Assembly: GCA_964552015.1 (NCBI GenBank) | Contig: CAZKFR010000008.1 | Location: 16,514-80,513 of the forward strand | Source: Rhodocaloribacter sp964552015 | Lineage (GTDB): Bacteria; Bacteroidota; Rhodothermia; Rhodothermales; ISCAR-4553 | DNA length: 64,000 bases | Reading direction: 5' to 3' | Part shown: piece after piece, positions 17,484-26,504 of the stretch | Layout: the number at the start of each line of letters is the position of its first letter | How positions within the stretch are numbered: position 1 is the first letter of the stretch | Made by a program: the position numbers and the translations under genes | The notes under the pieces: generated by a model | Database searches by the model: none | What the model was told of the DNA's origin: nothing | What the model saw: only the letters and a program-made list of their open reading frames with translations

Positions 17484-18536
17484 ATGATGAAGACCCGGCG
17501 CGTTCGGTCATCCGATGAAGCCGCGGCGGCTGGTGCGCGCCCGGCGGCCGGGGTCTCGCTACGGGGCGTGACCCGGCGTTTTGGCCCGGTCGTGGCCGTG
17601 GACGAGGTGTCGCTGGAGATCCGCCCCGGGGAGTTCTTCTCCTTCCTGGGGCCAAGCGGATGCGGGAAGACGACCCTGCTGCGCCTGGTGGCCGGCTTCG
17701 AAACGCCGGATGCCGGGCAGGTCCTCATCGGTGGGCGGGACGTCACGACGCTGCCGCCCCAGCGGCGTCCCACGGCCATGGTGTTCCAGAACTACGCTCT
17801 TTTCCCGACGATGACGGTCGGGGAGAACGTGGCCTACGGACTGCATGTACGTCGGGTGCCCCGGGCGGAACGGGAACGCCGGGTGCAGGAGGTGCTGGCA
17901 CGGGTCGACCTGGCCGGGTTGGCCGACCGGCCGGTGACGCAACTCTCCGGAGGCCAGCAGCAGCGGGTGGCCCTCGCTCGCGCCCTGGCCGTCGAGCCGG
18001 ACGTGCTGCTCTTCGACGAGCCGCTCTCGAACCTGGATGTCGCCCTGCGCGAGCAGACCCGGCGTGAACTCAAGACCCTCCAGCAGCGCCTCGGTACGAC
18101 GAGCCTTTATGTGACGCACGACCAGCAGGAAGCCCTGGCCCTGTCGGACCGCATCGCGGTCATGAAGGGGGGGCGGATCCAGCAGGTCGGGCCGCCCGAA
18201 TCGCTGTATCGCGCCCCGGAGACGGCCTTCGTGGCCTCGTTCCTGGGAGGAAGCAATGTCGTGACGCATCCCGGCCTGGCAACGTTGCTGGCGGGCACGC
18301 CGCCGCCCACCTCCGGCCACGTCCTGGCCGTCCGACCCGAACATCTCGAACCGGTGGACGAAGGCGGGGTCGAAGGCCGCGTCCAGGCCCGCCAGTTCCT
18401 CGGAACGTACGCCGAGTGGGTGATCGACGCCGGGATGGCCACGCTCCGTATGTGGCTCGATCCCGATGTGCCGGTGCAGGAGCGCGTACGCCTGCGGGCC
18501 GGTCAGTTCCGCTGGGTGCTCGCCGCCGACCGCTAG
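17484..18536 (+). CDS. ABC transporter ATP-binding protein (MalK/PotA type)
   Basis: Importer ATPase of 350 residues. Walker A is GPSGCGKTT, the Q-loop lies in MVFQNYALFPTMTV, the signature is LSGGQQQR and Walker B LLFDEPLSNLD, with the H-loop YVTHDQQEA. A C-terminal TOBE-like regulatory domain occupies about residues 265-350. This architecture serves polyamine, sugar, iron(III) or thiamine importers. No permease or binding-protein gene is adjacent, so the substrate cannot be inferred. The start at 17484 was taken as the first ATG after sucC, 56 bases downstream. Confidence 0.9.
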   Translation: MMKTRRVRSSDEAAAAGARPAAGVSLRGVTRRFGPVVAVDEVSLEIRPGEFFSFLGPSGCGKTTLLRLVAGFETPDAGQVLIGGRDVTTLPPQRRPTAMVFQNYALFPTMTVGENVAYGLHVRRVPRAERERRVQEVLARVDLAGLADRPVTQLSGGQQQRVALARALAVEPDVLLFDEPLSNLDVALREQTRRELKTLQQRLGTTSLYVTHDQQEALALSDRIAVMKGGRIQQVGPPESLYRAPETAFVASFLGGSNVVTHPGLATLLAGTPPPTSGHVLAVRPEHLEPVDEGGVEGRVQARQFLGTYAEWVIDAGMATLRMWLDPDVPVQERVRLRAGQFRWVLAADR

Positions 18537-18662
18537 CGAAACATGGACCCGGGGCACGAGGGTACATGCCCGGAGCCTTCTGGAAGGGTCGTAGGGCGAG
18601 GCCAGGTTGAACCCCGTCCATCCCCTCCGAACCTGATCACCACGCAAAACCTGCAAACGACC

Positions 18663-19067
18663 ATGATCCGGGAAGAAATCGAAGTGCGCGAAGGGCTGGA
18701 AGGGCTGACGCCCGCCCGCATCCTGACCCTCTACCGCCGGGCCCCGCTCCTACGTTTCGTCGACGACCCCGAGCAGGTCTGGGAGATGTTCCAGCGCTCC
18801 TCCCTCGTCCTTTCCGTCTGGCACCACGGTCATCTCGTGGGTCTGGCCCGCGTGCTTACGGACGGTGTCCTGAACAGCTATCTGTGCGAACTGGCCGTCG
18901 AGCCGGACGTGCAGGGCCTCGGGATCGGAAAGCGGTTGATCCGGGAGATCATGGAGCGCTGCAAGGGCACGGACCTGGTGCTCCGCGACTCGGACATTTC
19001 GTCCACGTTCTACGCCCACCTGGGCTTCGAGCGGGTACGGAACGCCTGGGTCCGCAAGATAGCGTAG
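18663..19067 (+). CDS. GNAT family N-acetyltransferase
   Basis: Small acetyl-CoA-dependent acetyltransferase, 134 residues. The acetyl-CoA-binding motif A is visible as LAVEPDVQGLGIGKRLIREIM (the Q/R-x-x-G-x-G/A pattern), with the preceding beta strand NSYLCEL and the C-terminal FYAHLGFERV strand-helix. The ATG at 18663 follows the ABC ATPase by about 126 bases. Substrate unknown; many relatives of this size acetylate small amines. Confidence 0.87.
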   Translation: MIREEIEVREGLEGLTPARILTLYRRAPLLRFVDDPEQVWEMFQRSSLVLSVWHHGHLVGLARVLTDGVLNSYLCELAVEPDVQGLGIGKRLIREIMERCKGTDLVLRDSDISSTFYAHLGFERVRNAWVRKIA

Positions 19068-19084
19068 CCGGGAGCCGGGCGAGG

Positions 19085-19399
19085 TCAGGCGATGTCGCCT
19101 TCGTCCGGAAGGACATCGAGGAGGTCGGTGACCCCGTTCACGCCGGGGGTGTGTTCGAGCAGAGCCCGCAGGAGGTCGCGGTCCAGCTCGTTCCGGATGA
19201 GGCCGTACACGGTCACCTGGCCGTCCCGCACGTAGAAATGAAGGCCACGGATGCCGGCCAGGTCGAGGTCACGTTCGAAGCGGTCGTGTAGCCGCCGGGC
19301 CAGGATACGATCGCGCCGAGCCGTCGGGTCAGGCGACGAAGAAGGCCGGAGGGATTGCGTCAGGCGCCGGGTGAGCTTCCTGAAGGCGATAGGAGTCAT
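19085..19399 (-). CDS. BON-domain protein
   Basis: A 104-residue protein ending in a BON domain (about residues 35-100): DRILARRLHDRFERDLDL, then LHFYVRDGQVTVYGLIRNELDRDLL and the closing TPGVNGVTDLLDVLPD strand. BON domains bind phospholipid or occur in periplasmic and pore-associated proteins. The start at 19399 (MTPIAFRKL) leaves a basic N-terminus with no clear signal peptide, so location is uncertain. It converges with the GNAT gene, 17 bases apart. Confidence 0.75.
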   Translation of the reverse strand: MTPIAFRKLTRRLTQSLRPSSSPDPTARRDRILARRLHDRFERDLDLAGIRGLHFYVRDGQVTVYGLIRNELDRDLLRALLEHTPGVNGVTDLLDVLPDEGDIA

Positions 19400-19611
19400 G
19401 GAGAGGCGAGGGAAAGGCGCTGCGACCGTGCCCGGCCCTCGGATGGTGATACATGCTTGAGGGGTTCCTTGGACGCGTCGGTCCGTGCTTGGGCCCATGT
19501 TGTTCAAACACTCTCGCCCGTTGTATCCCCGGACGGGTATCCGGGTTTCCGGCGGCGCTGGCCGTCACCCTCGATTTCATGGCAAATGGAAGGTGCGTGA
19601 CCGCCAGAACG

Positions 19612-22296
19612 CTACTGGACGAGGGTGCGGAAGCGATCCTTGATGTCCGATTTGGGCTGTCGGATACGGAGCAGATCCCGCAGGTGCCCGCTCTTGACAT
19701 GCAGGTCGAAGCCCCAGGACTGGAAGTCGCCAAAGGGTATCCAGTTGAACGACATCTGCCAGCACTCGAAGTCTCGGAAAAGCGCCAGGCTGGTCGTTAC
19801 GAGCTCTTTGCGCTCGAAATCGTAGCCTGAACGCGCCTGTACTTTCCAGTTGGGTGTCAGATTGAAGTCGGTACTCAGGTTCAGAATGGCTCGTCGACTC
19901 TCGGTCAGGCCCGTCCGGGTGATGCCGAAGGTGAAGTCGAGGGAGAGGGACCAGGGGATGGCGAAATCGCTCGTGGCCGTGCCCGGGCCTGCCAGGGCTC
20001 CCGGCTCGAGGAACGGGTTCTGGTTCAGGAAGGGGTTCTGGTTGAAGCTGGCCCGTCCCGAGGTGGCCGGTCGGCTCTGGCCGGTGCGGGTGCGGCTACG
20101 CAGCGCCGTACGGGCGGTGATGCTGAGGTTCGTCAGCCGGGCCAGGTCGAGGCCGCGCAGGTTGAAGACGAAGTCGTCGATGGTGCGACCCTGGGCGTCG
20201 CGTCGGTAGGGCGAAAACGTGGCGTTGACGTCCAGGTCGACCTGGCCCAGCAGGCGGGTTCGCCCGCGCATCACGATATTGCTCAGCTTGAGCGAGTCGG
20301 CGGCGAAGTTATAGCTGGTGGAAAAATCCAGGTTCAAGAGTTTGGTCGTCTGGCTGCGCGTCTCGCCGGTGGAGTCCGCTTCGACGCGCTTCGTCTCGAA
20401 CGTGTTGTTGAGGGTCAAGGAGAGGGCCTGTTGCAGCCCGCGCCGCACCCCGCTGACGAGGGCATAGCGCTGCTCGTTGCCCTGGGCATCGACATAGGTG
20501 CGCGTATAGCCCCAGGAGGGGTCGAAAAAGTCGGGCTGGTAATTGAAGCTGAGGGAGGGCCGGACCGTATGGCGGAGGCCCCGGTACCGGCCGAGGGCGA
20601 TCGGGAAGAGGCCGTAGAACGTGGTGTTGGCCGAGACGCCCAGGTTGAACTGGCGCAGGGCAAAAAAGCCGGGGACGCTGGAGCGGACGAGGGTGTTGGT
20701 CGAGTCGGAGAGGGACTGCCGGATCGTGCGAATGAACCAGTCCTCCTGGTAGTTGAAGAACGGAGACATGTTCATCCGGAAGCCCCCGAGCAGGGGGAGC
20801 CGATCCACGTTGAAGGTGGCGTTGACGGGGATGCGGTGTGTGGCTTTGAAGGCAAAGGGTTCGTCCCGGCCTGTCGCCTCGCGGTATTGTGAGGGGGAAA
20901 AGAGGGCGTCGACCCAGGAGATGCCCGTCGTGTCCGAGAGCGGCTGGAAGTCGAACGTGTTGGTCAGGGCCAGGCTGTAGCTGGTGGTGAGGCGCTCGTA
21001 CCAACTTTCGGAGGCACCGGCCCCCCGGGAGGCGCGACGGAATGGCTTGAAGGCGTTCTGCGAGAAACTCAGGTTGGGCAGGGTGAGGGCGACGGCCCCC
21101 GTGGCGAAGTTTTGCCGGTGGGTCAGGTTGATGCTCAGGTTGCGTCCGCCGGCCGGCCAGCGCTTGCTGAACCGAACGCTCGAGTTGGTCGTTTGCTGTA
21201 CGCGATCCTCATAGACCTCGGAGAGTGTACGCAGGTAGCTGGAGGACGTCAGATTGACGTCCGCACCGAACTGCGTTGTGGGATTGATCGTCTGATTATG
21301 ACTCCAGCGGAACCGGCCCCGGTTCTCCACGGCAAAGTCCGGGTCGCCGGACTCGCCGCGCCGGAGCCGGGAGAAATCGACCTCGAGCTGGCCGCTGTAG
21401 GTGTAGCGTTTGTTGTAGCGGTAGAGGGCGTTGATGCCCCAGCTGCCGCGGGTCCAGAGGCTGCCCTTGAGCTGAAGGTCCATGTAGTCGCTCAGGGCAA
21501 AGTACCAGCCCCACCCCCGGAGGTAGAAGCCGAATTCGTCCTCGCCGTACTGGGGGGGCAGGGGACCGCTGCGCCGCCCGCTCTGAGCGGGAAGGAAGCC
21601 GAAAGGGAGCCAGAGCGGTGTCGGGATGTTGTACAGATAGAGCTGGAGCGGACCCGTGTAGATCCACTTCTTGTTGACGATCTTCATCTTGCTGGAGCGG
21701 AGCGAATACGAAGGATCGTCGACGCAGGAGCAGGTGGTGTAGGCGCCGTCCTTGATGTAGATGACGCTGTCTTCCTTCACTTTGGCGATGCCGGCCCGGA
21801 TGAAGCCATCTTCGATCCGGGTCTGCGCCCCGACGACACGGCCCCGCTCCGTCTGCAGGTTGAAGGCCAGGATCCGGCCCGAGAAGGTTTCCGAACCCTG
21901 TTGGATACGGGGCCGTCCGACCATGCCCGTATCCACCGGCAGGCCGAAGGCCTGCAACTCGCGCCGGTCGAACAGGATGGTCACGCCGTAGGCGCTCAGG
22001 ACGACATCGCCGTAGGCCACATGGCTCTCGCCATAGAGGGTGCCGGTATCGCCCGCTACGTCATCAAAAGTAACGATGAGGGAGTCCCGGGCGCTGAAGC
22101 GGACAGGCTCTTTCAGGGCCGTCGATCGTGAGGCGCGGCTGGGCGTCGACGTGGGGGGGGCGGTCGTCTGCTGCGCCCGGGCGAAGGGGAGCCCGGTGAG
22201 GAAGCAGAGCCCGGCCAGCAGGGCCGCGGCGGTGAGACGGCGGGACCGGCGTACCGGAAAGGCTTTACGGGACGGCGTCTGCGGGAGCCTGCTCAT
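19612..22296 (-). CDS. lptD: LptD-like outer-membrane LPS-assembly protein
   Basis: 894-residue outer-membrane protein. An N-terminal signal peptide (basic RRSRRL, hydrophobic LTAAALLAGLCFLTGL, then ARAQ) is followed by an OstA/LptA-like periplasmic domain (RFSARDSLIVTF, LYGESHVAYGDVVLSA, FDRRELQAFGL) and a long barrel rich in alternating aromatic beta strands, ending near FECWQMSFNWIPFG. A CSCVDDPSY motif near residue 190 matches the Cys seen in Bacteroidota putative LptD proteins. The barrel should insert LPS into the outer leaflet. ATG 22296 overlaps the 3' end of the ROK gene by 32 bases, indicating coupling. Confidence 0.88.
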   Translation of the reverse strand: MSRLPQTPSRKAFPVRRSRRLTAAALLAGLCFLTGLPFARAQQTTAPPTSTPSRASRSTALKEPVRFSARDSLIVTFDDVAGDTGTLYGESHVAYGDVVLSAYGVTILFDRRELQAFGLPVDTGMVGRPRIQQGSETFSGRILAFNLQTERGRVVGAQTRIEDGFIRAGIAKVKEDSVIYIKDGAYTTCSCVDDPSYSLRSSKMKIVNKKWIYTGPLQLYLYNIPTPLWLPFGFLPAQSGRRSGPLPPQYGEDEFGFYLRGWGWYFALSDYMDLQLKGSLWTRGSWGINALYRYNKRYTYSGQLEVDFSRLRRGESGDPDFAVENRGRFRWSHNQTINPTTQFGADVNLTSSSYLRTLSEVYEDRVQQTTNSSVRFSKRWPAGGRNLSINLTHRQNFATGAVALTLPNLSFSQNAFKPFRRASRGAGASESWYERLTTSYSLALTNTFDFQPLSDTTGISWVDALFSPSQYREATGRDEPFAFKATHRIPVNATFNVDRLPLLGGFRMNMSPFFNYQEDWFIRTIRQSLSDSTNTLVRSSVPGFFALRQFNLGVSANTTFYGLFPIALGRYRGLRHTVRPSLSFNYQPDFFDPSWGYTRTYVDAQGNEQRYALVSGVRRGLQQALSLTLNNTFETKRVEADSTGETRSQTTKLLNLDFSTSYNFAADSLKLSNIVMRGRTRLLGQVDLDVNATFSPYRRDAQGRTIDDFVFNLRGLDLARLTNLSITARTALRSRTRTGQSRPATSGRASFNQNPFLNQNPFLEPGALAGPGTATSDFAIPWSLSLDFTFGITRTGLTESRRAILNLSTDFNLTPNWKVQARSGYDFERKELVTTSLALFRDFECWQMSFNWIPFGDFQSWGFDLHVKSGHLRDLLRIRQPKSDIKDRFRTLVQ

Positions 22297-23263
22297 CCAG
22301 ATACTGAAATACGAGATGGGCTGCTCCGAGCATACCCACCTCGTTTCCACGGGTTTCCTGGATGATGTCCAGGCCCGCCCACATGCCGGGCATCACGAAG
22401 CGGCGGAGCGTCTCACGGGCCGGCTCGAGGATGAAGTCGCCGGCGGCCGAGAGCCCCCCTCCGACGACGATCTTGCGGATGTCGAGGAGGTTGACGGCCG
22501 AGCCGAGCACGCAGCCGAGTTTGTGTCCGGCCCAGGCCAGCACCTCGATGGCGCCGGCATCGCCCCGCACGGCGGCGTCGTAGAGCATCTTCGGCGTGAT
22601 GCCCTGCAGGTCGGGCCCCGCCATCTCGTGGACGAGGCTTTCCTGCCGGTTCATGAGCCGGTACCGGGCATGCCGCGAGAGGAAACGCTGCCCCAGATAG
22701 GCCTCGATGGCACCGGCCACACCCGAGCGATCGAACGGCCCCTCGTAGTCGATGGTCATGTGGCCGATCTCTCCGGCCGCACCCGTGGCGCCCCGAAAGA
22801 TCTTGTTCTGGTAGATGATGGCGCCGCCCACCCCGGTGCCCAGGGTGACCATGATGAACGAGTCGAACGGCTTGCCGGCCCCGTAGTGGGCACTTCCCAG
22901 GCCGGCCACATTGGCGTCGTTTTCGACGAAGACGTGCATCTTCTCGCCGAAGCGGGCCTGCAGCGCCTCGTGCAGATTGATCGTTTCCCAACCCGGGAAG
23001 TTGGGGGGATGGCTGACGGTCGTTCGTTCCCAGTTGATGGCCCCGGGTGAGCCGATGCCGATGCCGGCGATGCGCTGCTCCGGGGCCTTCTCGATCAACT
23101 CCTCGACGATGTCGCCGATGCGCTCGATGATGCGTTGCGGACCTTCTTCAGCGTACGTGGGGCGGTTCGTCTCGTAAACGAGACCCCGGCCCCGCTCCAC
23201 CAGAGCCGCTTTGATCGACGTTCCACCAAGATCGACGCCAACGGCAAAACGCTGTTTCATCAT
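22265..23263 (-). CDS. ROK family sugar kinase (glucokinase-like), zinc motif missing
   Basis: Cytoplasmic ATP-dependent hexose kinase, 332 residues. ATP-binding motif VGVDLGGTSIKAALV at the N-terminus; catalytic Asp in VENDANVAGLG; phosphate loop TLGTGVGGAII; C-terminal VVGGGLSAAGD. The usual ROK zinc site is a His followed by a CxCGxxGCxE cluster. Here the His is kept (EIGHMTIDY) but the cluster reads GPFDRSGVAGAIEAYLG, with no cysteine, so this enzyme should not bind structural zinc. It probably phosphorylates glucose or a related sugar. It lies upstream of the LptD-like gene and downstream of the FtsB-like gene. Confidence 0.88.
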   Translation of the reverse strand: MMKQRFAVGVDLGGTSIKAALVERGRGLVYETNRPTYAEEGPQRIIERIGDIVEELIEKAPEQRIAGIGIGSPGAINWERTTVSHPPNFPGWETINLHEALQARFGEKMHVFVENDANVAGLGSAHYGAGKPFDSFIMVTLGTGVGGAIIYQNKIFRGATGAAGEIGHMTIDYEGPFDRSGVAGAIEAYLGQRFLSRHARYRLMNRQESLVHEMAGPDLQGITPKMLYDAAVRGDAGAIEVLAWAGHKLGCVLGSAVNLLDIRKIVVGGGLSAAGDFILEPARETLRRFVMPGMWAGLDIIQETRGNEVGMLGAAHLVFQYLDEQAPADAVP

Positions 23264-23312
23264 GTCCCTTCAGGTCGTGGACCGGCTGCGCCCGGCCCTG
23301 TGAGATAGCGGC

Positions 23313-23618
23313 TCACTCTTCGCGTTCCACCCGGTACACGGTCTCCCCGGGCCGCCGCATGCCAAACTGTTCACGTGCGATCCGTTCCACCACCTCGTCC
23401 GAAAGGCCGTCCTCCAGCATCTGCTCCAGTTCGGTGATGCGGGCCTTCAGTTCGGCGTTTTCCGCCTTCAGACGGGCGTGCTCCCGGTGCCAGCCCACCC
23501 GCTTCCAGACGCTGTAGCTGTCGAAGAACAGCAGCCATGCCAGCAGCACGAGCAGCGCCGCCAGCAGGACAGGGCGGCGGAGCCTTGTCGGGGCCGGCTT
23601 TCGGGACGTATCGGGCAT
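23313..23618 (-). CDS. FtsB/DivIC-like cell-division protein
   Basis: 101-residue septum-formation initiator family protein. One N-terminal transmembrane helix (LLAALLVLLAWLLFF) is followed by a coiled coil (HREHARLKAENAELKARITELEQML) and the ending EEVVERIAREQFGMRRPGETVY, which is the characteristic FtsB/DivIC tail. The topology is cytoplasmic N-terminus with a periplasmic coil that would interact with FtsL and FtsQ. It follows enolase by 14 bases, as in many bacteria. Confidence 0.9.
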   Translation of the reverse strand: MPDTSRKPAPTRLRRPVLLAALLVLLAWLLFFDSYSVWKRVGWHREHARLKAENAELKARITELEQMLEDGLSDEVVERIAREQFGMRRPGETVYRVEREE

Positions 23619-23632
23619 GGTACGGTGTCGGG

Positions 23633-24919
23633 TCAGCCGAAACGGAAGGCGGCCCGTCCTGGATAGCGAGCCGTATCCCCCAGTTCTTCTTCGATCCGCA
23701 GGAGCTGGTTGTATTTCGCCGTGCGATCGCTCCGGCAGGCCGAACCGGTCTTGATCTGGCCGGCGTTGGTCGCTACGGCCAGGTCGGCGATGGTCGTGTC
23801 CTCGGTTTCCCCGGAGCGGTGGCTGATGATGGCCGTGAAGCGGTTCTTATGGGCCAGTTCGATGGCGGCGAGCGTTTCGGTGAGCGTCCCGATCTGGTTG
23901 AGCTTGATCAGGATGCTGTTGGCACATCCCTCGTCGATCCCACGGCGCAGGAACGCGGTATTCGTGACGAAGAGGTCGTCACCGACGAGCTGAACCCGGT
24001 CGCCGATGGCCTCGGTCAGCATCCGCCAGCCCTCCCAGTCGTTCTCGGCCATGGCATCCTCGATGGAAAGAATCGGGTACTGCCGGACCCAGTTCTCCCA
24101 GAAAGCGACCATGTCCTCGGACGTGCGTGGGCGGTTCGGATCACTTTTCCAGAAGACGTAACGGCCATCCTGGACCATCTCGCTCGTGGCCGGGTCGAGG
24201 GCCAGGTGGATGTCCTCGCCGGGACGGTATCCGGCCGTCTGGATCGCTTCGAGGATGACTTCGACGGCTTCCTCGTTCGAGCGCAGATCGGGGGCAAAGC
24301 CGCCCTCGTCACCCACCGCCGTGTTGTAGCCCCGGCTCTTGAGCACGTTCTTGAGGTGATGGAACACTTCGACGCCCATACGCAGGGCCTCGGAGAACGA
24401 ATCGGCCCCCGTGGGCATGATCATGAATTCCTGCATGTCCACGTTGTTGTCCGCATGGCGTCCGCCGTTGAGGATATTCATGAGCGGGACGGGCAGGAGA
24501 TGGGCATGGACGCCGCCGATGTAGCGGTAGAGCGGAAGCCCGACGGTGGCGGCGCCGGCCTTGGCCACAGCGAGCGAGACGCCGAGAATGGCGTTGGCGC
24601 CGAGGCGGCTCTTGTTGGGCGTACCATCGAGCTCGATGAGCAGGTTGTCGATTTCGGCCTGATCGAGGACGCTGAACCCCTCGAGCTCCGGGGCGATGAC
24701 CTCGTTCACGTTCTCGACGGCCTGCAGGACGCTCTTGCCCAGATACATCTGTTTGTTGCCGTCCCGCAGTTCTACCGCCTCGTGCTCGCCGGTCGAGGCA
24801 CCGCTCGGGACGGCGGCGCGGCTCAGGTAACCATCTTCGGTCAGGACTTCGACTTCTACGGTCGGGTTACCCCGGCTATCGAGGATTTGTCGTGCTACGA
24901 TATCCAGTATCAGGGACAT
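23633..24919 (-). CDS. eno: Enolase
   Basis: Converts 2-phosphoglycerate to phosphoenolpyruvate in glycolysis. 428 residues from ATG 24919 (MSLILDIVARQILDSRGNPTVEVEV). The signature LIKLNQIGTLTETL is present, together with the metal ligands in ALDPATSEM, SIEDAM and VGDDLFVTN, and the SHRSGETEDT catalytic loop. Upstream codons back to 25000 read as a non-conserved extension and were excluded. It heads a run eno-ftsB on the minus strand. Confidence 0.97.
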   Translation of the reverse strand: MSLILDIVARQILDSRGNPTVEVEVLTEDGYLSRAAVPSGASTGEHEAVELRDGNKQMYLGKSVLQAVENVNEVIAPELEGFSVLDQAEIDNLLIELDGTPNKSRLGANAILGVSLAVAKAGAATVGLPLYRYIGGVHAHLLPVPLMNILNGGRHADNNVDMQEFMIMPTGADSFSEALRMGVEVFHHLKNVLKSRGYNTAVGDEGGFAPDLRSNEEAVEVILEAIQTAGYRPGEDIHLALDPATSEMVQDGRYVFWKSDPNRPRTSEDMVAFWENWVRQYPILSIEDAMAENDWEGWRMLTEAIGDRVQLVGDDLFVTNTAFLRRGIDEGCANSILIKLNQIGTLTETLAAIELAHKNRFTAIISHRSGETEDTTIADLAVATNAGQIKTGSACRSDRTAKYNQLLRIEEELGDTARYPGRAAFRFG

Positions 24920-25068
24920 GTCGTTGAACGTTCGTGATGGAGGAGGGAAGGCGTGAACACATTCCGTGCGGAAATTCGATATCCCGCTTCGGAATAACAA
25001 GGGTGCGGCGTGGGGTCTTGGTAAAGAAGAGGCCGCCGGCAGACCTGAAAACGCTTCCGGTCTATCCC

Positions 25069-25110
25069 AAAAAAAACAGGGGCCGGTCTCCTTCCGGACA
25101 CCGGCCCCTG
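25069..25110 (-). terminator. Strong Rho-independent terminator of the TPR-protein gene
   Basis: A perfect 11-base-pair stem: 25077-25087 pairs with 25100-25110 around a 12-base loop. On the minus strand the stem is followed by eight Ts (25069-25076). It lies 23 bases after the stop of the TPR gene and upstream of enolase, so it insulates the two. Confidence 0.88.
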
Positions 25111-25132
25111 CGAAGCAGGATCCTGTGGGTAC

Positions 25133-26452
25133 TCAGCGTACCCGGGTCGTTTCGTTGATCCAGGTATAGCAGCCGTAATCGATCTTGTACGGGTCGCCGT
25201 CGTTCCACTGCTTGAAGAACTTGTCTTCCGCCGTGGGATAGAACCGCCGGATGCTGTTGATGCGCTGGTTGGCGAGGTTGGCGACCTGCGGGTCCCGGGC
25301 ACGGGCACGCTCATAATAATCGGTGGCGAGCCAGTAGACGGCCCGGTCTTCCCGCTCGAAGGAACCGCACTGCTGGACAGCCTGCACGTACAGGTCGCCA
25401 ATGGCGATGAGGGCCATACCGAAGTTGGGATCCGCTTCCAGGGCTTTGCGGAACGCCGTGCGGGCCCGGGCGAAGCGACCGGCCTGCTGATGGGCCACAC
25501 CGATGTTGTAGTACACCTCGCGGGCGTTCTCCTGGCCCCCCTCCATCTTCAGCGATTCCTCGAAGAGACGAATGGCTTCGTCCGCGTCGCCGTCTTCCAG
25601 ACGCATCTTGCCAAGCAGGCGGTAGACCCGGGCGCTGGGCTGCATCTGTTGCAACCGGGCGCCCATCGCGTACATCTTATCACGGAGTCCCTCTTCGCGG
25701 TACAGTTCGAACAGTTCCGTGATCAGGTCGATATCGTCCGGGTTTTTCTCGAGTTGCTGCTCCAGAAATTCGATCCGTTCTTCCGGGGAATCGAAGAGGA
25801 CGTTTCGAAATTCCGTGATACGGGCCATGATCTCCGGATCGTCGCCGCGCAGCTCTTCGACTTCTTCCATGAAGGCCACGGCGCCCGCTTTGTCATCCTT
25901 GCTGACGAGATCCCGGATGATGTATTCGATGTAATAAAGGTCGGTCTTCTGGGGATTCAGCTTCCACGCTTCGTAGTAGATGGCTCCGACGCTGTCGACG
26001 AGTTCGGGCAAGTCATCCTTGTGCTGGAGGATGAAGTTACCCTTTTTCAGTTTCCACTCGAAGGGATCGATGGTGCCTCCGATGTCCTGAATCGTGGGCA
26101 CCGCCGTGTCCAGCATGATCAGGGCCGAGTCCAGGTAGGCACGCCGCTGATCCGGGTCATCTGTGGCTTCGGCGAGTTTCGCATAGACCTCGACGGCCCG
26201 CTCGAAGTTTTTGTCGTTGTTGCGGGAGAAACCGGGGGCGTGCTTCAAGATCCAGCGCAGGTTGGGCAGGGCGCCCTCGTAGTTACCGTTCTTGAAGTCC
26301 TCGTAGTACAGGCTGTAATGAATGGCGATTTCCTGTTGCGAGGGCTTCTCCTGGGCCTCTTCCGGTTGCGCCAGGGCCGTTAACGGAAGCGCCATCAGAG
26401 CGAGGAGCCCCACGTAAATGGCCTGCTGGACGCGCATAGGCAGGTAGTTCAT
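25133..26452 (-). CDS. Exported tetratricopeptide-repeat protein
   Basis: 439 residues. A signal peptide (YVGLLALMALPLTALAQ) exports it to the periplasm. The body is built of TPR-like helical hairpins throughout; clear units include the one around YSLYYEDFKNGNYEGALPNL near the N-terminus and YYNIGVAHQQAGRFARARTAFRKALEADP near residue 325. The last segment (RINSIRRFYPTAEDKFFKQ and GDPYKIDYGCYTWINETTRV) is conserved in Bacteroidota relatives of unknown function. A TTG at 26458 is an alternative start. It has its own strong terminator. Confidence 0.85.
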   Translation of the reverse strand: MNYLPMRVQQAIYVGLLALMALPLTALAQPEEAQEKPSQQEIAIHYSLYYEDFKNGNYEGALPNLRWILKHAPGFSRNNDKNFERAVEVYAKLAEATDDPDQRRAYLDSALIMLDTAVPTIQDIGGTIDPFEWKLKKGNFILQHKDDLPELVDSVGAIYYEAWKLNPQKTDLYYIEYIIRDLVSKDDKAGAVAFMEEVEELRGDDPEIMARITEFRNVLFDSPEERIEFLEQQLEKNPDDIDLITELFELYREEGLRDKMYAMGARLQQMQPSARVYRLLGKMRLEDGDADEAIRLFEESLKMEGGQENAREVYYNIGVAHQQAGRFARARTAFRKALEADPNFGMALIAIGDLYVQAVQQCGSFEREDRAVYWLATDYYERARARDPQVANLANQRINSIRRFYPTAEDKFFKQWNDGDPYKIDYGCYTWINETTRVR

Positions 26453-26504
26453 GGTCAAAAGGTCCGGGTTGGTGGTGCAGGGTGCTTATATAGACACGGC
26501 GATC

